Origin: an uncultured Oscillospiraceae bacterium
Lineage (GTDB): Bacteria > Bacillota > Clostridia > Oscillospirales > Acutalibacteraceae
Length of the DNA stretch: 8,570 bases
Direction: 5' to 3'
NCBI GenBank assembly: GCA_900543215.1
Contig: UQQR01000047.1
Coordinates: 1-8,570 of the forward strand
A program made the translations under genes and the position numbers. Each line of letters opens with the position of its first letter. Position 1 is the stretch's first letter. The notes beneath the pieces are model-generated. The model saw only the letters and a program-made list of their open reading frames with translations, did no database searches and had not been told where the DNA came from. Positions 1-5,597 of the stretch are shown piece by piece.

Positions 1-79
1 AATTATATTCGGTTTTCAGTCTTGTGCCGCCCCAAAGGTAATCCTTCACCGGCGGCTTTAACAATAATGGATAAAACAC
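1..79 (-). CDS. manA: Mannose-6-phosphate isomerase, type I, N-terminal fragment (runs off window)
   Basis: The minus strand from a GTG at 79 reads V(M)-F-Y-P-L-L-L-K-P, then PVKDYLWGGTRLKTEYN, and leaves the window in frame. The K-P-x-x-K-D-Y-x-W-G-G-T-R-L pattern is the characteristic start of clostridial class I mannose-6-phosphate isomerases, zinc enzymes that interconvert mannose 6-phosphate and fructose 6-phosphate in the cytoplasm. The GTG start is chosen because an AAAGG ribosome binding site lies 9 nt upstream (about 89-93) and an in-frame stop lies just beyond it. Only 26 codons are visible, so the zinc ligands and active site cannot be checked. The gene points away from the rest of the window and is preceded by about 335 bp without genes. 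The family call rests on this short motif alone. Confidence 0.72.
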   Translation of the reverse strand, partial: MFYPLLLKPPVKDYLWGGTRLKTEYN

Positions 80-414
80 CGTATTCAACCTTTCTCAATT
101 GATGACGACTGCCTTTAAATTTCTGCTATAGACAATACAAAGTATTGAAATTTGCAAAGACAATCCAAAATTCTAAACTTTCATACTTCTATGTTGATAA
201 TTTAACATTAGCTATTGCACCATACTTTACCCTGATATTTTGGCTATAAATATTTCCATAACCGCTATTGCCTTTTAAAAAACAAAAGTGAAATTGAAAC
301 ACAGAATATATAGATATTTGCAGGTATGAGGAAAAGCATATTTATAAATAAAATACAGCAATGGTATTATTGACCTTAGTATACTTTATTTTCATCCTTT
401 TCAATATAATTATT
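80..414. other. Intergenic region between the manA start and the phosphatase gene end
   Basis: This AT-rich stretch contains no convincing ORF. It holds the presumed promoter region of the leftward manA gene, including a small perfect palindrome at 133-147, and the 3' flank of the phosphatase gene. I see no clear intrinsic terminator for the phosphatase gene: there is no GC-rich stem followed by a T-run on the minus strand. Confidence 0.6.
133..147. promoter_or_regulatory. Perfect 6-3-6 palindrome upstream of manA, possible operator
   Basis: CAATAC-AAA-GTATTG is a perfect dyad lying 54 bp upstream of the GTG start of manA. On the minus strand it overlaps a weak promoter-like pair (TTGTCT, 18 bp, TGTATT), so a bound regulator could block transcription of the isomerase gene. 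No regulator gene is in the window to pair it with, and short AT-rich palindromes occur by chance, so this is only suggestive. Confidence 0.25.
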
Positions 415-1680
415 CTAATTCAAACAAAATTCAAGTATTCCGCCATCATCAAATAGAATCATTCCACTTTTTGAGAAATCAGTTGTTTTTATTGAGAGTA
501 TATCACCATTTAATTTATATGCAAATTCTTCATTTATGCCTCTTACCTGTTTAATATAATGACAATCTCTAAGTTCAATATGAAATTGCACCCATTCGCC
601 AGACATATTGAAAGGTTTTTTTAAAGAATCACTCTTAAATACAGCTGAATTTGTAGTTAATATATTTCTAATATTACTGATTTCCATTTTACTAAGACTG
701 AGCTTTTCATTGAAAAATTTATATATTTTATCCGAAAGACTCTCACCAGGCAATTCAAGACTTGCTGCAACAAGTGCTTTGTATGGTTCGTATGTTCTGT
801 TTCTCCATGCAGTCAATTCGTAGTCCTTAGTAAGTTCATCAAGTTCAACTCCACATAATCCTTCTATTAAATATGCAATTGTTCCGGTTCTGTCTGCCCC
901 ATAAACACAATGAAACAGTATTGGATAGTTAGCATAATCAGAAAAAATTCTAATAATATCTGATTCATTTCGATTTTCCAATTCAATAAAAAAATTGTAT
1001 TCTGCACAGCTGTAATTAATATAATTTATATTGCTTCCAAGTAAACTTTGTTCAATGATTGATGTTTCGCCTCGCTGTTCGGGTTTTCTTAAATCAATTT
1101 CGGTTTTAATATTTAAAATATTTGATGAAACAAGAATTCCATTTTCAGTAATTCTATGATCTGGTGTATCAATCTCACCACTACGATACAATAGGCCTTG
1201 CTTGATTACCGAACCCTTTTTTGTTATAATTCCACCCAAATCCCTGACGTTTTTTACACCTTCTATGTTAATTATTCTGCGGCCCGGCCTAGTTCTAAAA
1301 CATTTTATTTCAGACTTAATAGTATTTCCATTTTTTTGTTTGTATATAATTTGCCAAGCATAATCATAATTTGTATAGAGGTTATCTATATCAATTTCGG
1401 TAACTTTATTTGACATTAAATATTCTGCCCAAACAACCATACTGTGCTTATTATACAAAACAAGTTTTGTAGTTTCAATGTCACAAGCGACCTCACAATC
1501 CCACTTAAAACAAACTGTTTTTGATTTTGGCTGTTCATGAATATAAGTGTTTATATGAGAATAAGTCATGTCACTTTTATCGCTATAATAAACATTTTTA
1601 TAATACGACAACACATCATTTGAGGTGGCTAAAACACACGCGCCATCTTCAGGAATACTTTCGCATATAATGTTGTTCAT
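415..1680 (-). CDS. Tyrosine-protein phosphatase (Y_phosphatase3-like) with FN3-like N-terminal domain
   Basis: This 421-residue protein has no signal peptide or membrane segment, so it is probably cytoplasmic. Residues about 135-345 form the catalytic part: N-V-R-D-L-G-G at 144-150, L-L-Y-R-S-G at 163-168, E-I-D-L-R at 194-198, and the phosphate-binding loop HCVYGADRTG with Cys258 as nucleophile and Arg264 (C-x5-R-T). That pattern is typical of the bacterial tyrosine/dual-specificity phosphatase family PF13350. Residues about 50-133 look like a fibronectin-III-like beta sandwich ending in K-C-F-R-T-R-P-G, a layout common in Firmicute members. A beta-rich tail (about 355-421) follows. The ATG at 1680 has an AAGGAGAG site 8 nt upstream. 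The gene is last in a leftward cluster, about 120 bp after its neighbour. The substrate (protein, lipid or sugar phosphate) cannot be told from sequence. Confidence 0.85.
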   Translation of the reverse strand: MNNIICESIPEDGACVLATSNDVLSYYKNVYYSDKSDMTYSHINTYIHEQPKSKTVCFKWDCEVACDIETTKLVLYNKHSMVVWAEYLMSNKVTEIDIDNLYTNYDYAWQIIYKQKNGNTIKSEIKCFRTRPGRRIINIEGVKNVRDLGGIITKKGSVIKQGLLYRSGEIDTPDHRITENGILVSSNILNIKTEIDLRKPEQRGETSIIEQSLLGSNINYINYSCAEYNFFIELENRNESDIIRIFSDYANYPILFHCVYGADRTGTIAYLIEGLCGVELDELTKDYELTAWRNRTYEPYKALVAASLELPGESLSDKIYKFFNEKLSLSKMEISNIRNILTTNSAVFKSDSLKKPFNMSGEWVQFHIELRDCHYIKQVRGINEEFAYKLNGDILSIKTTDFSKSGMILFDDGGILEFCLN

Positions 1681-1800
1681 ATTTATATTCTCTCCTTAAA
1701 AACACCCTAATCAACTCGTCTTGTTAGGTCTTAATTTTCTCTCGACTTTTCACAGCTAGTCTCTTTCGGCAAAAGCCGTTGCCGATAACAGTTAATTTCA

Positions 1801-2175
1801 TCAATGCTGCGGCGGCAGCAGAACAGTGCTTGCCTCTGTTAAAATACAGCCGAATATTAAAAACAGTATTAAGGCAACGCTCAAAAAACAATATACCCAT
1901 TTGATTTCGGAAAATTTCTCTGATTTTTTACGGTTGATTATATACCTGATTGAAAAAGCGATAAAAGAAACTAACAATACTGTCAGGCCCGTTACAAAAA
2001 AATTCCCTCTGTTTAAAATAATTTTAGATATGTAAAATAATGTGTGAGAAATTAAAAATATCGTCAGCTGCAACCTTTTATACTTATTGAAAGTAAAAAG
2101 TAAGAACCATAATATAATTAACAATATTACGGTAATGTCAATACAGTCGAGCGGTTTCAAAAAATATTTAATCAC
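1801..2175 (-). CDS. Small four-helix integral membrane protein, unknown function
   Basis: I do not recognise this 124-residue protein. It starts at a GTG (2175) with an AAAGGAG site 8 nt upstream; an ATG four bases earlier is out of frame and stops after three codons. Four hydrophobic segments can be seen at roughly residues 12-30, 37-54, 60-80 and 93-113. The basic stretch R-Y-I-I-N-R-K-K between the third and fourth suggests a cytoplasmic loop there. The C-terminus is short and ends in L-L-P-P-Q-H. Its size and topology resemble the frameshifted gene just upstream (2257-2693), and both follow two zinc-ribbon membrane proteins in the same direction, so it probably belongs to one transcription unit. 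No enzyme motif is visible. Confidence 0.7.
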   Translation of the reverse strand: MIKYFLKPLDCIDITVILLIILWFLLFTFNKYKRLQLTIFLISHTLFYISKIILNRGNFFVTGLTVLLVSFIAFSIRYIINRKKSEKFSEIKWVYCFLSVALILFLIFGCILTEASTVLLPPQH

Positions 2176-2256
2176 GCATTATTCTCCTTTGTGTTTTCTG
2201 TCGACGCCACCGCAAAACGCATTTATTCCCAAAGGAAAGACTTTCTGATCAAATCA

Positions 2257-2693
2257 CTACTGCTTTTCCGTATTTTTTCGATAACAGCAGGCAGCAATAT
2301 ATGCAGTTCTTAAAATCATATACGCCAAAAACAAGGCAACTGCAAGCAGGGGACTTTCGTATTTCCAAAGCTCCGTATATACTTCAATTAAATAACCGTA
2401 AATAAAAAGAATAAGCAAGCTTAAATTTGAAAGAATGTTAAGCGCCGTTTTGAGTTTTGTTTTCGGCTTAAAAATAAAATAATGTACAGTACAAAAAAGT
2501 CTGTTTCGCAAAGCACAAAAAATGCGCCGAGCATTAAATAAATAACAGCGCCGAAGCCCTTAAAAACGTCAGCGTTATTATTGATATCATAGCTGTAAGA
2601 GCTTACTGCCGCCGCAACCGTAAGTATCACGGTAGAGAGAATTAAAACCAAAGAGAAAGTATAAATTATTATCTTTTTTGTTTTTATTTTCAT
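2257..2693 (-). pseudogene. Four-helix membrane protein gene broken by a single-base frameshift
   Basis: Two overlapping open frames fit together as one gene of about 145 residues. The first (ATG at 2693) encodes two membrane segments, the second reaching G-A-F-F-V-L-C-E-T-D-F-F. The second frame, which has only a TTG as possible start, continues with C-T-V-H-Y-F-I-F-K-P-K-T-K and two more membrane segments, ending in N-T-E-K-Q at 2257. Restoring one base in the A6 run at 2493-2498 (T6 on the coding strand) joins them smoothly as C-E-T-D-F-F-C-T-V-H-Y-F-I-F. Without it the first frame runs into a basic, nonsense-like tail stopping at 2421. This is either a real inactivating or phase-variable indel in a homopolymer, or a sequencing error. 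The gene begins 20 bp after the stop of its upstream neighbour, with a weak ribosome binding site. Function is unknown. Confidence 0.65.
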
Positions 2694-2713
2694 AAAGTTA
2701 CCTGATTTATCGT

Positions 2714-3451
2714 TTATTTCATAACCGTTTTTATTAAAGCGACCGCAATCGGGCTTACAATAATTCTGTTAAAAATGCTATTGCATAAACAGCCTGCAAA
2801 AAACGCTATGTACGATGTTCCGCCGTCTGAGTATTTGATTTTTTTAAGTATATGCGAGCGGTAAATACAGTCGGCTGTCAATCCGATCGGTATTTGTAAA
2901 ACAAGCATTACAAAAATCGTCCATAATGTGATTTTATTTGTAATAAAGCTTATTTTTTCGCGTGCTTCATAGGCTTTTATCGGCTGTTCGTTTACTTCTA
3001 TAATTAAATCCGGATTATTTGCGGTAAAATTATTTCCGTTATAATTTTGCTCATAAGCTATTACTTCTTCGTAAAGAGGTTTTAACTGATTCTTATATGC
3101 GTTAGATATTAAAAGCATTACGCATACCGCAATAACAGAATACAAAACCGCAAAAAACACCGCGTTTTTATACATTTTACGGTAGCACATCCAATTAACG
3201 CCAAAGAAAAATGCCGCCCAGTTCCAGCTTAAAAAGAATTTTTTATTCTCGTTTTCGGCGTAAATATCAACATAACGCGAAGCGTTTTTATCAATGAAAA
3301 AATGCCAGTCCGCCTTTTTCACTCCGTTTAACAGCTCTTCTTTTGGGGATACGGCGTCGGGCAGCCTTTTCCAACAATTTCTGCAGTATCCGTCGCTTAC
3401 AATATATGTAGCACCGCAATATTCACATTTCTTTTCGGTATTATCAGCCAT
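2714..3451 (-). CDS. DUF2628-type membrane protein with N-terminal zinc ribbon
   Basis: This 245-residue protein begins with a zinc ribbon (Cys9, Cys12, Cys23, Cys26 in the pattern CxxC-x10-CxxC). A short linker leads to the segment at about 73-94, F-L-S-W-N-W-A-A-F-F-F-G followed by W-M-C-Y-R-K-M-Y, which is the hallmark of DUF2628 proteins. Membrane segments follow at about 96-116, 173-192 and probably 213-240. A polar section of about 50 residues between the first two is likely outside or in a loop. The start at 3451 has a G-rich ribosome binding site that includes a run of seven G. It lies 45 bp downstream of another zinc-ribbon membrane protein and just upstream of the broken four-helix gene, consistent with one operon. 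The molecular role of DUF2628 is not known. The ribbon may bind protein or simply stabilise the cytoplasmic end. Confidence 0.82.
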   Translation of the reverse strand: MADNTEKKCEYCGATYIVSDGYCRNCWKRLPDAVSPKEELLNGVKKADWHFFIDKNASRYVDIYAENENKKFFLSWNWAAFFFGVNWMCYRKMYKNAVFFAVLYSVIAVCVMLLISNAYKNQLKPLYEEVIAYEQNYNGNNFTANNPDLIIEVNEQPIKAYEAREKISFITNKITLWTIFVMLVLQIPIGLTADCIYRSHILKKIKYSDGGTSYIAFFAGCLCNSIFNRIIVSPIAVALIKTVMK

Positions 3452-3496
3452 TTTTTACTCCCCCCCGTAATTTTTTATTGTTTAATAAAAATTTCC

Positions 3497-4000
3497 TCAG
3501 CCTTTGCGTTCAAGATAATTATAGTCGCAATTCGGGCATTTTGGGTAATCGATGTCGTGGGTTTTCCCGCATTTCGGGCAGGTTCGCTGCCAAATCGTAT
3601 CGTTGCCCGATTCGTCGGTTTCCTCATTTTCAATTGCGGCTTTTGCTCTACGGTATCGCTTTGCTTTTCTCAGATAACCTAAAGCCATAAGCAGAAAAAA
3701 TGCTGAAATTGCCCACATTATTATTAAGACAATAATTTTATTTATAAGAGGGGATTCGATTAATCCGGAGGACACAACTTGGGTATCGGAAAAGAAAAGC
3801 CATAAACCGAATATTAAAAAAACGGCAGAGGCAATAAAGCAAAATACCGCTGACGGTGTTGCGTTTCCGGGCGCGGATACCGTCGGTGCCACCTTACCCG
3901 TACCGATGTAATGACCGGGATTAAACATATTATTTTGAAACTCAATAACGTCTTTCATAGAATCGTAGTCTTTTTCAAATTCTTTATTGTTCTCACTCAT
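3497..4000 (-). CDS. Membrane protein with C-terminal zinc ribbon, unknown function
   Basis: This 167-residue protein has a polar N-terminus containing N-P-G-H-Y-I-G-T-G-K-V (27-37), a signature I associate with uncharacterised Clostridia membrane proteins. Two membrane segments lie at about 50-71 and 86-110. A basic stretch R-K-A-K-R-Y-R-R-A-K-A follows on the presumed cytoplasmic side, and the protein ends in a zinc ribbon with Cys141, Cys144, Cys155 and Cys158. The ATG at 4000 has an AAAGGGG site about 8 nt upstream. It is now the first intact gene of the leftward cluster. The IS5-type element ends only about 38 bp upstream, so its original promoter (see 5206-5211) is more than 1 kb away behind the insertion. 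The neighbouring DUF2628 protein carries its ribbon at the opposite end, suggesting the two work at the same membrane site, but no function can be assigned. Confidence 0.78.
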   Translation of the reverse strand: MSENNKEFEKDYDSMKDVIEFQNNMFNPGHYIGTGKVAPTVSAPGNATPSAVFCFIASAVFLIFGLWLFFSDTQVVSSGLIESPLINKIIVLIIMWAISAFFLLMALGYLRKAKRYRRAKAAIENEETDESGNDTIWQRTCPKCGKTHDIDYPKCPNCDYNYLERKG

Positions 4001-4038
4001 ACCGTAATCCCCTTTAATTTAATCTTTGCCTAATAAAG

Positions 4039-4052
4039 GGCAACACCGCACA
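4039..4052 (+). repeat. Left terminal inverted repeat of the IS5-type element
   Basis: GGCAACACCGCACA matches the reverse complement of the right end at 13 of 14 positions (C/A difference at position 3). Confidence 0.7.
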
Positions 4053-4081
4053 GAAAAAAATGTGCCGGATGCGGGAAAATG

Positions 4082-4090
4082 TGATATAAT
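4082..4090 (+). promoter_or_regulatory. Extended -10 promoter of the IS5-type transposase, near-leaderless
   Basis: TGATATAAT is a perfect extended -10 element (TGnTATAAT). The -35 region is poor (GTGCCG at about 4062), which extended -10 promoters tolerate. The hexamer ends only 6 bp before the ATG at 4097, so transcription should start at or next to the start codon. No ribosome binding site precedes the ATG, so the message is probably leaderless or nearly so, which would keep transposase yield low. Confidence 0.55.
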
Positions 4091-4096
4091 TAATCC

Positions 4097-5038
4097 ATGA
4101 ATAAACAGATGACAATATCCGTATTCAGAGACGAACTGGCACAGGTACGGACGAAGAAAAAAGAATTTCTCGCACAGATTGAACGGATTGTCCCGTGGAA
4201 GGAATGGCTTGCGCTGATTCAGCCGTGCTACTATAAAGGAGAGCGCGGCAACAAACCTTACCCGCTGGAAATCATGCTTCGTCTGTATCTCCTGCAGAAC
4301 CCGTACGATCTCAGCGATGGGGCAACGGTGGCGGAAGCAATTGATAGCCGTGCCTTTTCGGATTTCTGCGGTGTGGATTCCAGCAATCAGGTTTCGGATG
4401 GGGATACCCTGGGACGCTTTCGCAATCTTCTGCTCAAGAACGGGCTGCAGGAAAAGCTGTTTGCTCGGGTGGTTACGCTGCTCACACAGCGGGGACTGAT
4501 ACTGAAAAAGGGGACGATTGTGGACTCCACCATCATCGCTGCTCAGTCTTCCACCAAAAACAGGGAAAAGAAGCGCGATTCCGATGCCCATCAGGTGAAA
4601 AAGGGCAACACATGGCATTTCGGCTATAAAGCCCATGTCGGCGTGGACAGGGAAAGCGGATTGGTGCATACGGTAGAGGCTACGGCGGCGAATGTCCACG
4701 ATGTGACCGAAACATCCAAGCTGCTGACCGGAGACGAGGATGAAGTCTACGGTGACAGCGGCTATCTCGGCGCGGAAAAGCGCGAGGATGCCGTCGTAGA
4801 AAACAAATCCGGCCGAAAAATCCGGTACAAGATCAACCTCCGTCCATCCCGGATAAAGAAGCTGAGCAAAGAAGAACAGGCAGTCGCCAAAGAAGCGGAA
4901 CACGCGAAATCATCTGTACGAGCAAAAGTAGAACACGTATTCGGAGTTGTGAAGAAGCAGCTGCGCTTCCGAAAGACACGATACCGAGGCCTTGAAAAGC
5001 AAAAGGCCTCGGTATCGTGTTCGCCTTGGCGAATTTGA
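4097..5038 (+). CDS. IS5-family DDE transposase with disrupted C-terminus
   Basis: The 313-residue product carries an IS5-type N-terminal domain (Y-Y-K-G-E-R-G-N-K-P-Y-P at about 45-56) and a DDE nuclease core: Asp143 in I-V-D-S-T-I, Asp220 in V-Y-G-D-S-G-Y and Glu279 in K-V-E-H-V-F-G. It cuts and joins the element ends. The usual tail after R-Y-R-G-L is missing from this frame, which ends in a foreign S-V-S-C-S-P-W-R-I. The expected tail, V-F-A-L-A-N-L-I-L-A-D-R-P-C-L-A-A, is present in another frame from 5017 to a stop at 5068-5070. The break coincides with an 18-bp inverted copy of upstream coding sequence (5003-5020). The catalytic triad is intact, but about 20 C-terminal residues are lost, so activity is doubtful. 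The start at 4097 is chosen from its spacing to the -10 box. No ribosome binding site is present. Confidence 0.85.
   Translation: MNKQMTISVFRDELAQVRTKKKEFLAQIERIVPWKEWLALIQPCYYKGERGNKPYPLEIMLRLYLLQNPYDLSDGATVAEAIDSRAFSDFCGVDSSNQVSDGDTLGRFRNLLLKNGLQEKLFARVVTLLTQRGLILKKGTIVDSTIIAAQSSTKNREKKRDSDAHQVKKGNTWHFGYKAHVGVDRESGLVHTVEATAANVHDVTETSKLLTGDEDEVYGDSGYLGAEKREDAVVENKSGRKIRYKINLRPSRIKKLSKEEQAVAKEAEHAKSSVRAKVEHVFGVVKKQLRFRKTRYRGLEKQKASVSCSPWRI
4976..5020 (+). repeat. Perfect 18-bp inverted repeat with 9-nt loop inside the transposase gene
   Basis: Bases 4976-4993 and 5003-5020 are exact reverse complements separated by GAAAAGCAA. The left arm encodes normal family sequence (T-R-Y-R-G-L). The right arm occupies the place of the conserved stretch before F-A-L-A-N-L and shifts the frame, so the right arm is the newly made copy. 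No T-run follows, so this does not look like a terminator. Confidence 0.9.
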
Positions 5039-5155
5039 TTTTGGCTGACAGGCCCTGCCTGGCAGCCTGAGTCAGTGCGCCCATACGAACAAAAATATGG
5101 GGAAGCACCAGCCCCCCTCCGCTGAAATGACAGGTATTCATTAAATTTCAGCAGT

Positions 5156-5169
5156 TGTGCGGTGTTTCC
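5156..5169 (-). repeat. Right terminal inverted repeat of the IS5-type element
   Basis: On the minus strand it reads GGAAACACCGCACA, matching the left end at 13 of 14 positions. Only non-coding element sequence (5071-5155) separates it from the remnant transposase tail. Confidence 0.7.
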
Positions 5170-5179
5170 TTATTTTCAT
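5170..5179 (-). pseudogene. Orphan gene start cut off by the IS5-type element
   Basis: On the minus strand an ideal ribosome binding site (AAGGAGG, 5187-5193) is followed after 7 nt by ATG-AAA-ATA (5179-5171), and then the end of the insertion sequence begins. Continuing into the element gives meaningless codons. On the far side of the element, just before the first intact gene, an open frame closes with L-L-G-K-D and a stop at 4019, which may be its 3' remnant. The flanks do not match as a target duplication, so part of the gene may have been lost with the insertion. The original protein cannot be identified from three codons. Confidence 0.5.
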
Positions 5180-5186
5180 ATATATT

Positions 5187-5211
5187 CCTCCTTAAAATCT
5201 CAATCATTATA
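5187..5211 (-). promoter_or_regulatory. Promoter -10 box and ribosome binding site of the interrupted gene
   Basis: A consensus TATAAT lies at 5211-5206 on the minus strand in very AT-rich DNA. The -35 region (around 5229-5234) is poor. Transcription would start near 5199, giving a very short leader that holds AAGGAGG at 5193-5187. It points at the orphan start codon at 5179 and, before the insertion, probably drove the leftward cluster down to 1801 or 415. Confidence 0.45.
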
Positions 5212-5467
5212 ATTCAAAATAAAAATTAAGAACTTTTTATCATAAATAACGGAAATTCTAATTTTCTATATGATACAATAAATTGATGCTTATGTTAACT
5301 TTATATTGCCCGTTTTAATGATTGTTGCTTAAAACCGATATCATAATGCTATAACCAGTTTCACACACAACGATTAATTTTTATTTAAACTTATCTATTT
5401 ACCGATTAAAATTAGTGCCGAAAGTCCGTTATCGGCAAAACGGATATTCTTTTACAGGGAGTATCGT
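5212..5467. other. AT-rich intergenic region, no gene seen
   Basis: About 250 bp between the promoter of the interrupted gene and the stop of the 41-residue peptide gene. I see no ORF with a ribosome binding site on either strand. It contains a weak terminator-like hairpin at 5416-5437. Confidence 0.55.
5416..5437 (-). terminator. Weak hairpin downstream of the peptide operon
   Basis: On the minus strand TGCCGA (5437-5432) pairs with TCGGCA (5421-5416), followed by CTAATTTTAAT. It lies about 30 bp after the stop of the last gene of the operon, the right place for a terminator, but the stem is only 6 bp and the T-run is short. An alternative stem CCGTT/AACGG overlaps it. Confidence 0.3.
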
Positions 5468-5593
5468 TTACTCCCAAGCTCCCCAGTTTTTCTGACTGTC
5501 CCTACTACCAGCACCGTCCTTACTACCGGTAAGTACATCAGTAACCGAAAGCACTTCAATCTCAAGTTTAGGAGCTTCATATTGTTTTGTCAT
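5468..5593 (-). CDS. 41-residue peptide with Trp-rich C-terminal tail
   Basis: The minus strand encodes a peptide that begins M-T-K-Q-Y-E-A-P-K-L-E-I-E-V-L and ends K-N-W-G-A-W-E. It has no membrane segment or classical signal peptide. The front half (P-x-L-E-I-x-V-L-S-x-x-D-V) matches the other small peptide of the operon at 6058-6186. The tail nearly repeats the tail of the upstream 150-residue protein (G-W-A-A-W-E). The ATG at 5593 lies 4 bp after that protein's stop. The G-A-G-C-like sequence before it is weak as a ribosome binding site, so translation is probably coupled. Short proteins with a K-x-Y-x-x-P-E-I-E-V start are frequent but uncharacterised in gut Clostridia (from general knowledge). 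A leader-plus-core peptide organisation, as in ribosomally made peptides, is possible, but no maturation enzyme is in the window. Confidence 0.68.
   Translation of the reverse strand: MTKQYEAPKLEIEVLSVTDVLTGSKDGAGSRDSQKNWGAWE
5470..5485 (+). repeat. Direct repeat copy 1: codons for the W-G-A-W-E tail
   Basis: ACTCCCAAGCTCCCCA here and ACTCCCAAGCTGCCCA at 5600-5615 match at 15 of 16 bases. On the coding strand they are the last codons and first stop base of two successive genes, which suggests a duplicated tail or strong constraint. Confidence 0.75.
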
Positions 5594-5597
5594 AAGC

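Larger units (their letters stand above)
4039..5169 (+). mobile_element. IS5-family insertion sequence, about 1.13 kb
   Basis: The element is bounded by imperfect terminal inverted repeats: GGCAACACCGCACA at 4039-4052 and its near complement at 5156-5169 (13 of 14 positions match). It encodes one DDE transposase on the plus strand and is visibly more GC-rich than the flanking genes, as expected for acquired DNA. No clear target-site duplication is seen: the left flank ends TAATAAAG and the right flank begins TTATTTTC. The outermost bases could therefore be off by a few positions, or one flank has been deleted or rearranged. The element separates the leftward membrane-protein cluster from a promoter and an orphan start codon on its right. 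The transposase frame is disrupted near its end, so this copy may no longer move by itself. Confidence 0.8.

Noticed and set aside
1767..1784. Hairpin CGGCAA-AAGCCG-TTGCCG between the 124-residue protein and the phosphatase gene
   Set aside because: The stem is only 6 bp and no T-run follows on either strand, so it is not supportable as a terminator.
4019..4903. Long minus-strand open frame of 294 codons
   Set aside because: It is antisense to the IS5 transposase, has no ribosome binding site and has unnatural composition (many Cys, Phe, His). Only its last codons outside the element may be a remnant of the interrupted gene.
4833..5141. Minus-strand open frame of 102 codons at the right end of the IS5-type element
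   Set aside because: It is a shadow of the transposase gene in the GC-rich element, with no recognisable domain or start signal.
4031..5180. Target-site duplication around the IS5-type element
   Set aside because: Several end placements were tried; no 2-, 3- or 4-bp direct repeat at both ends was convincing.
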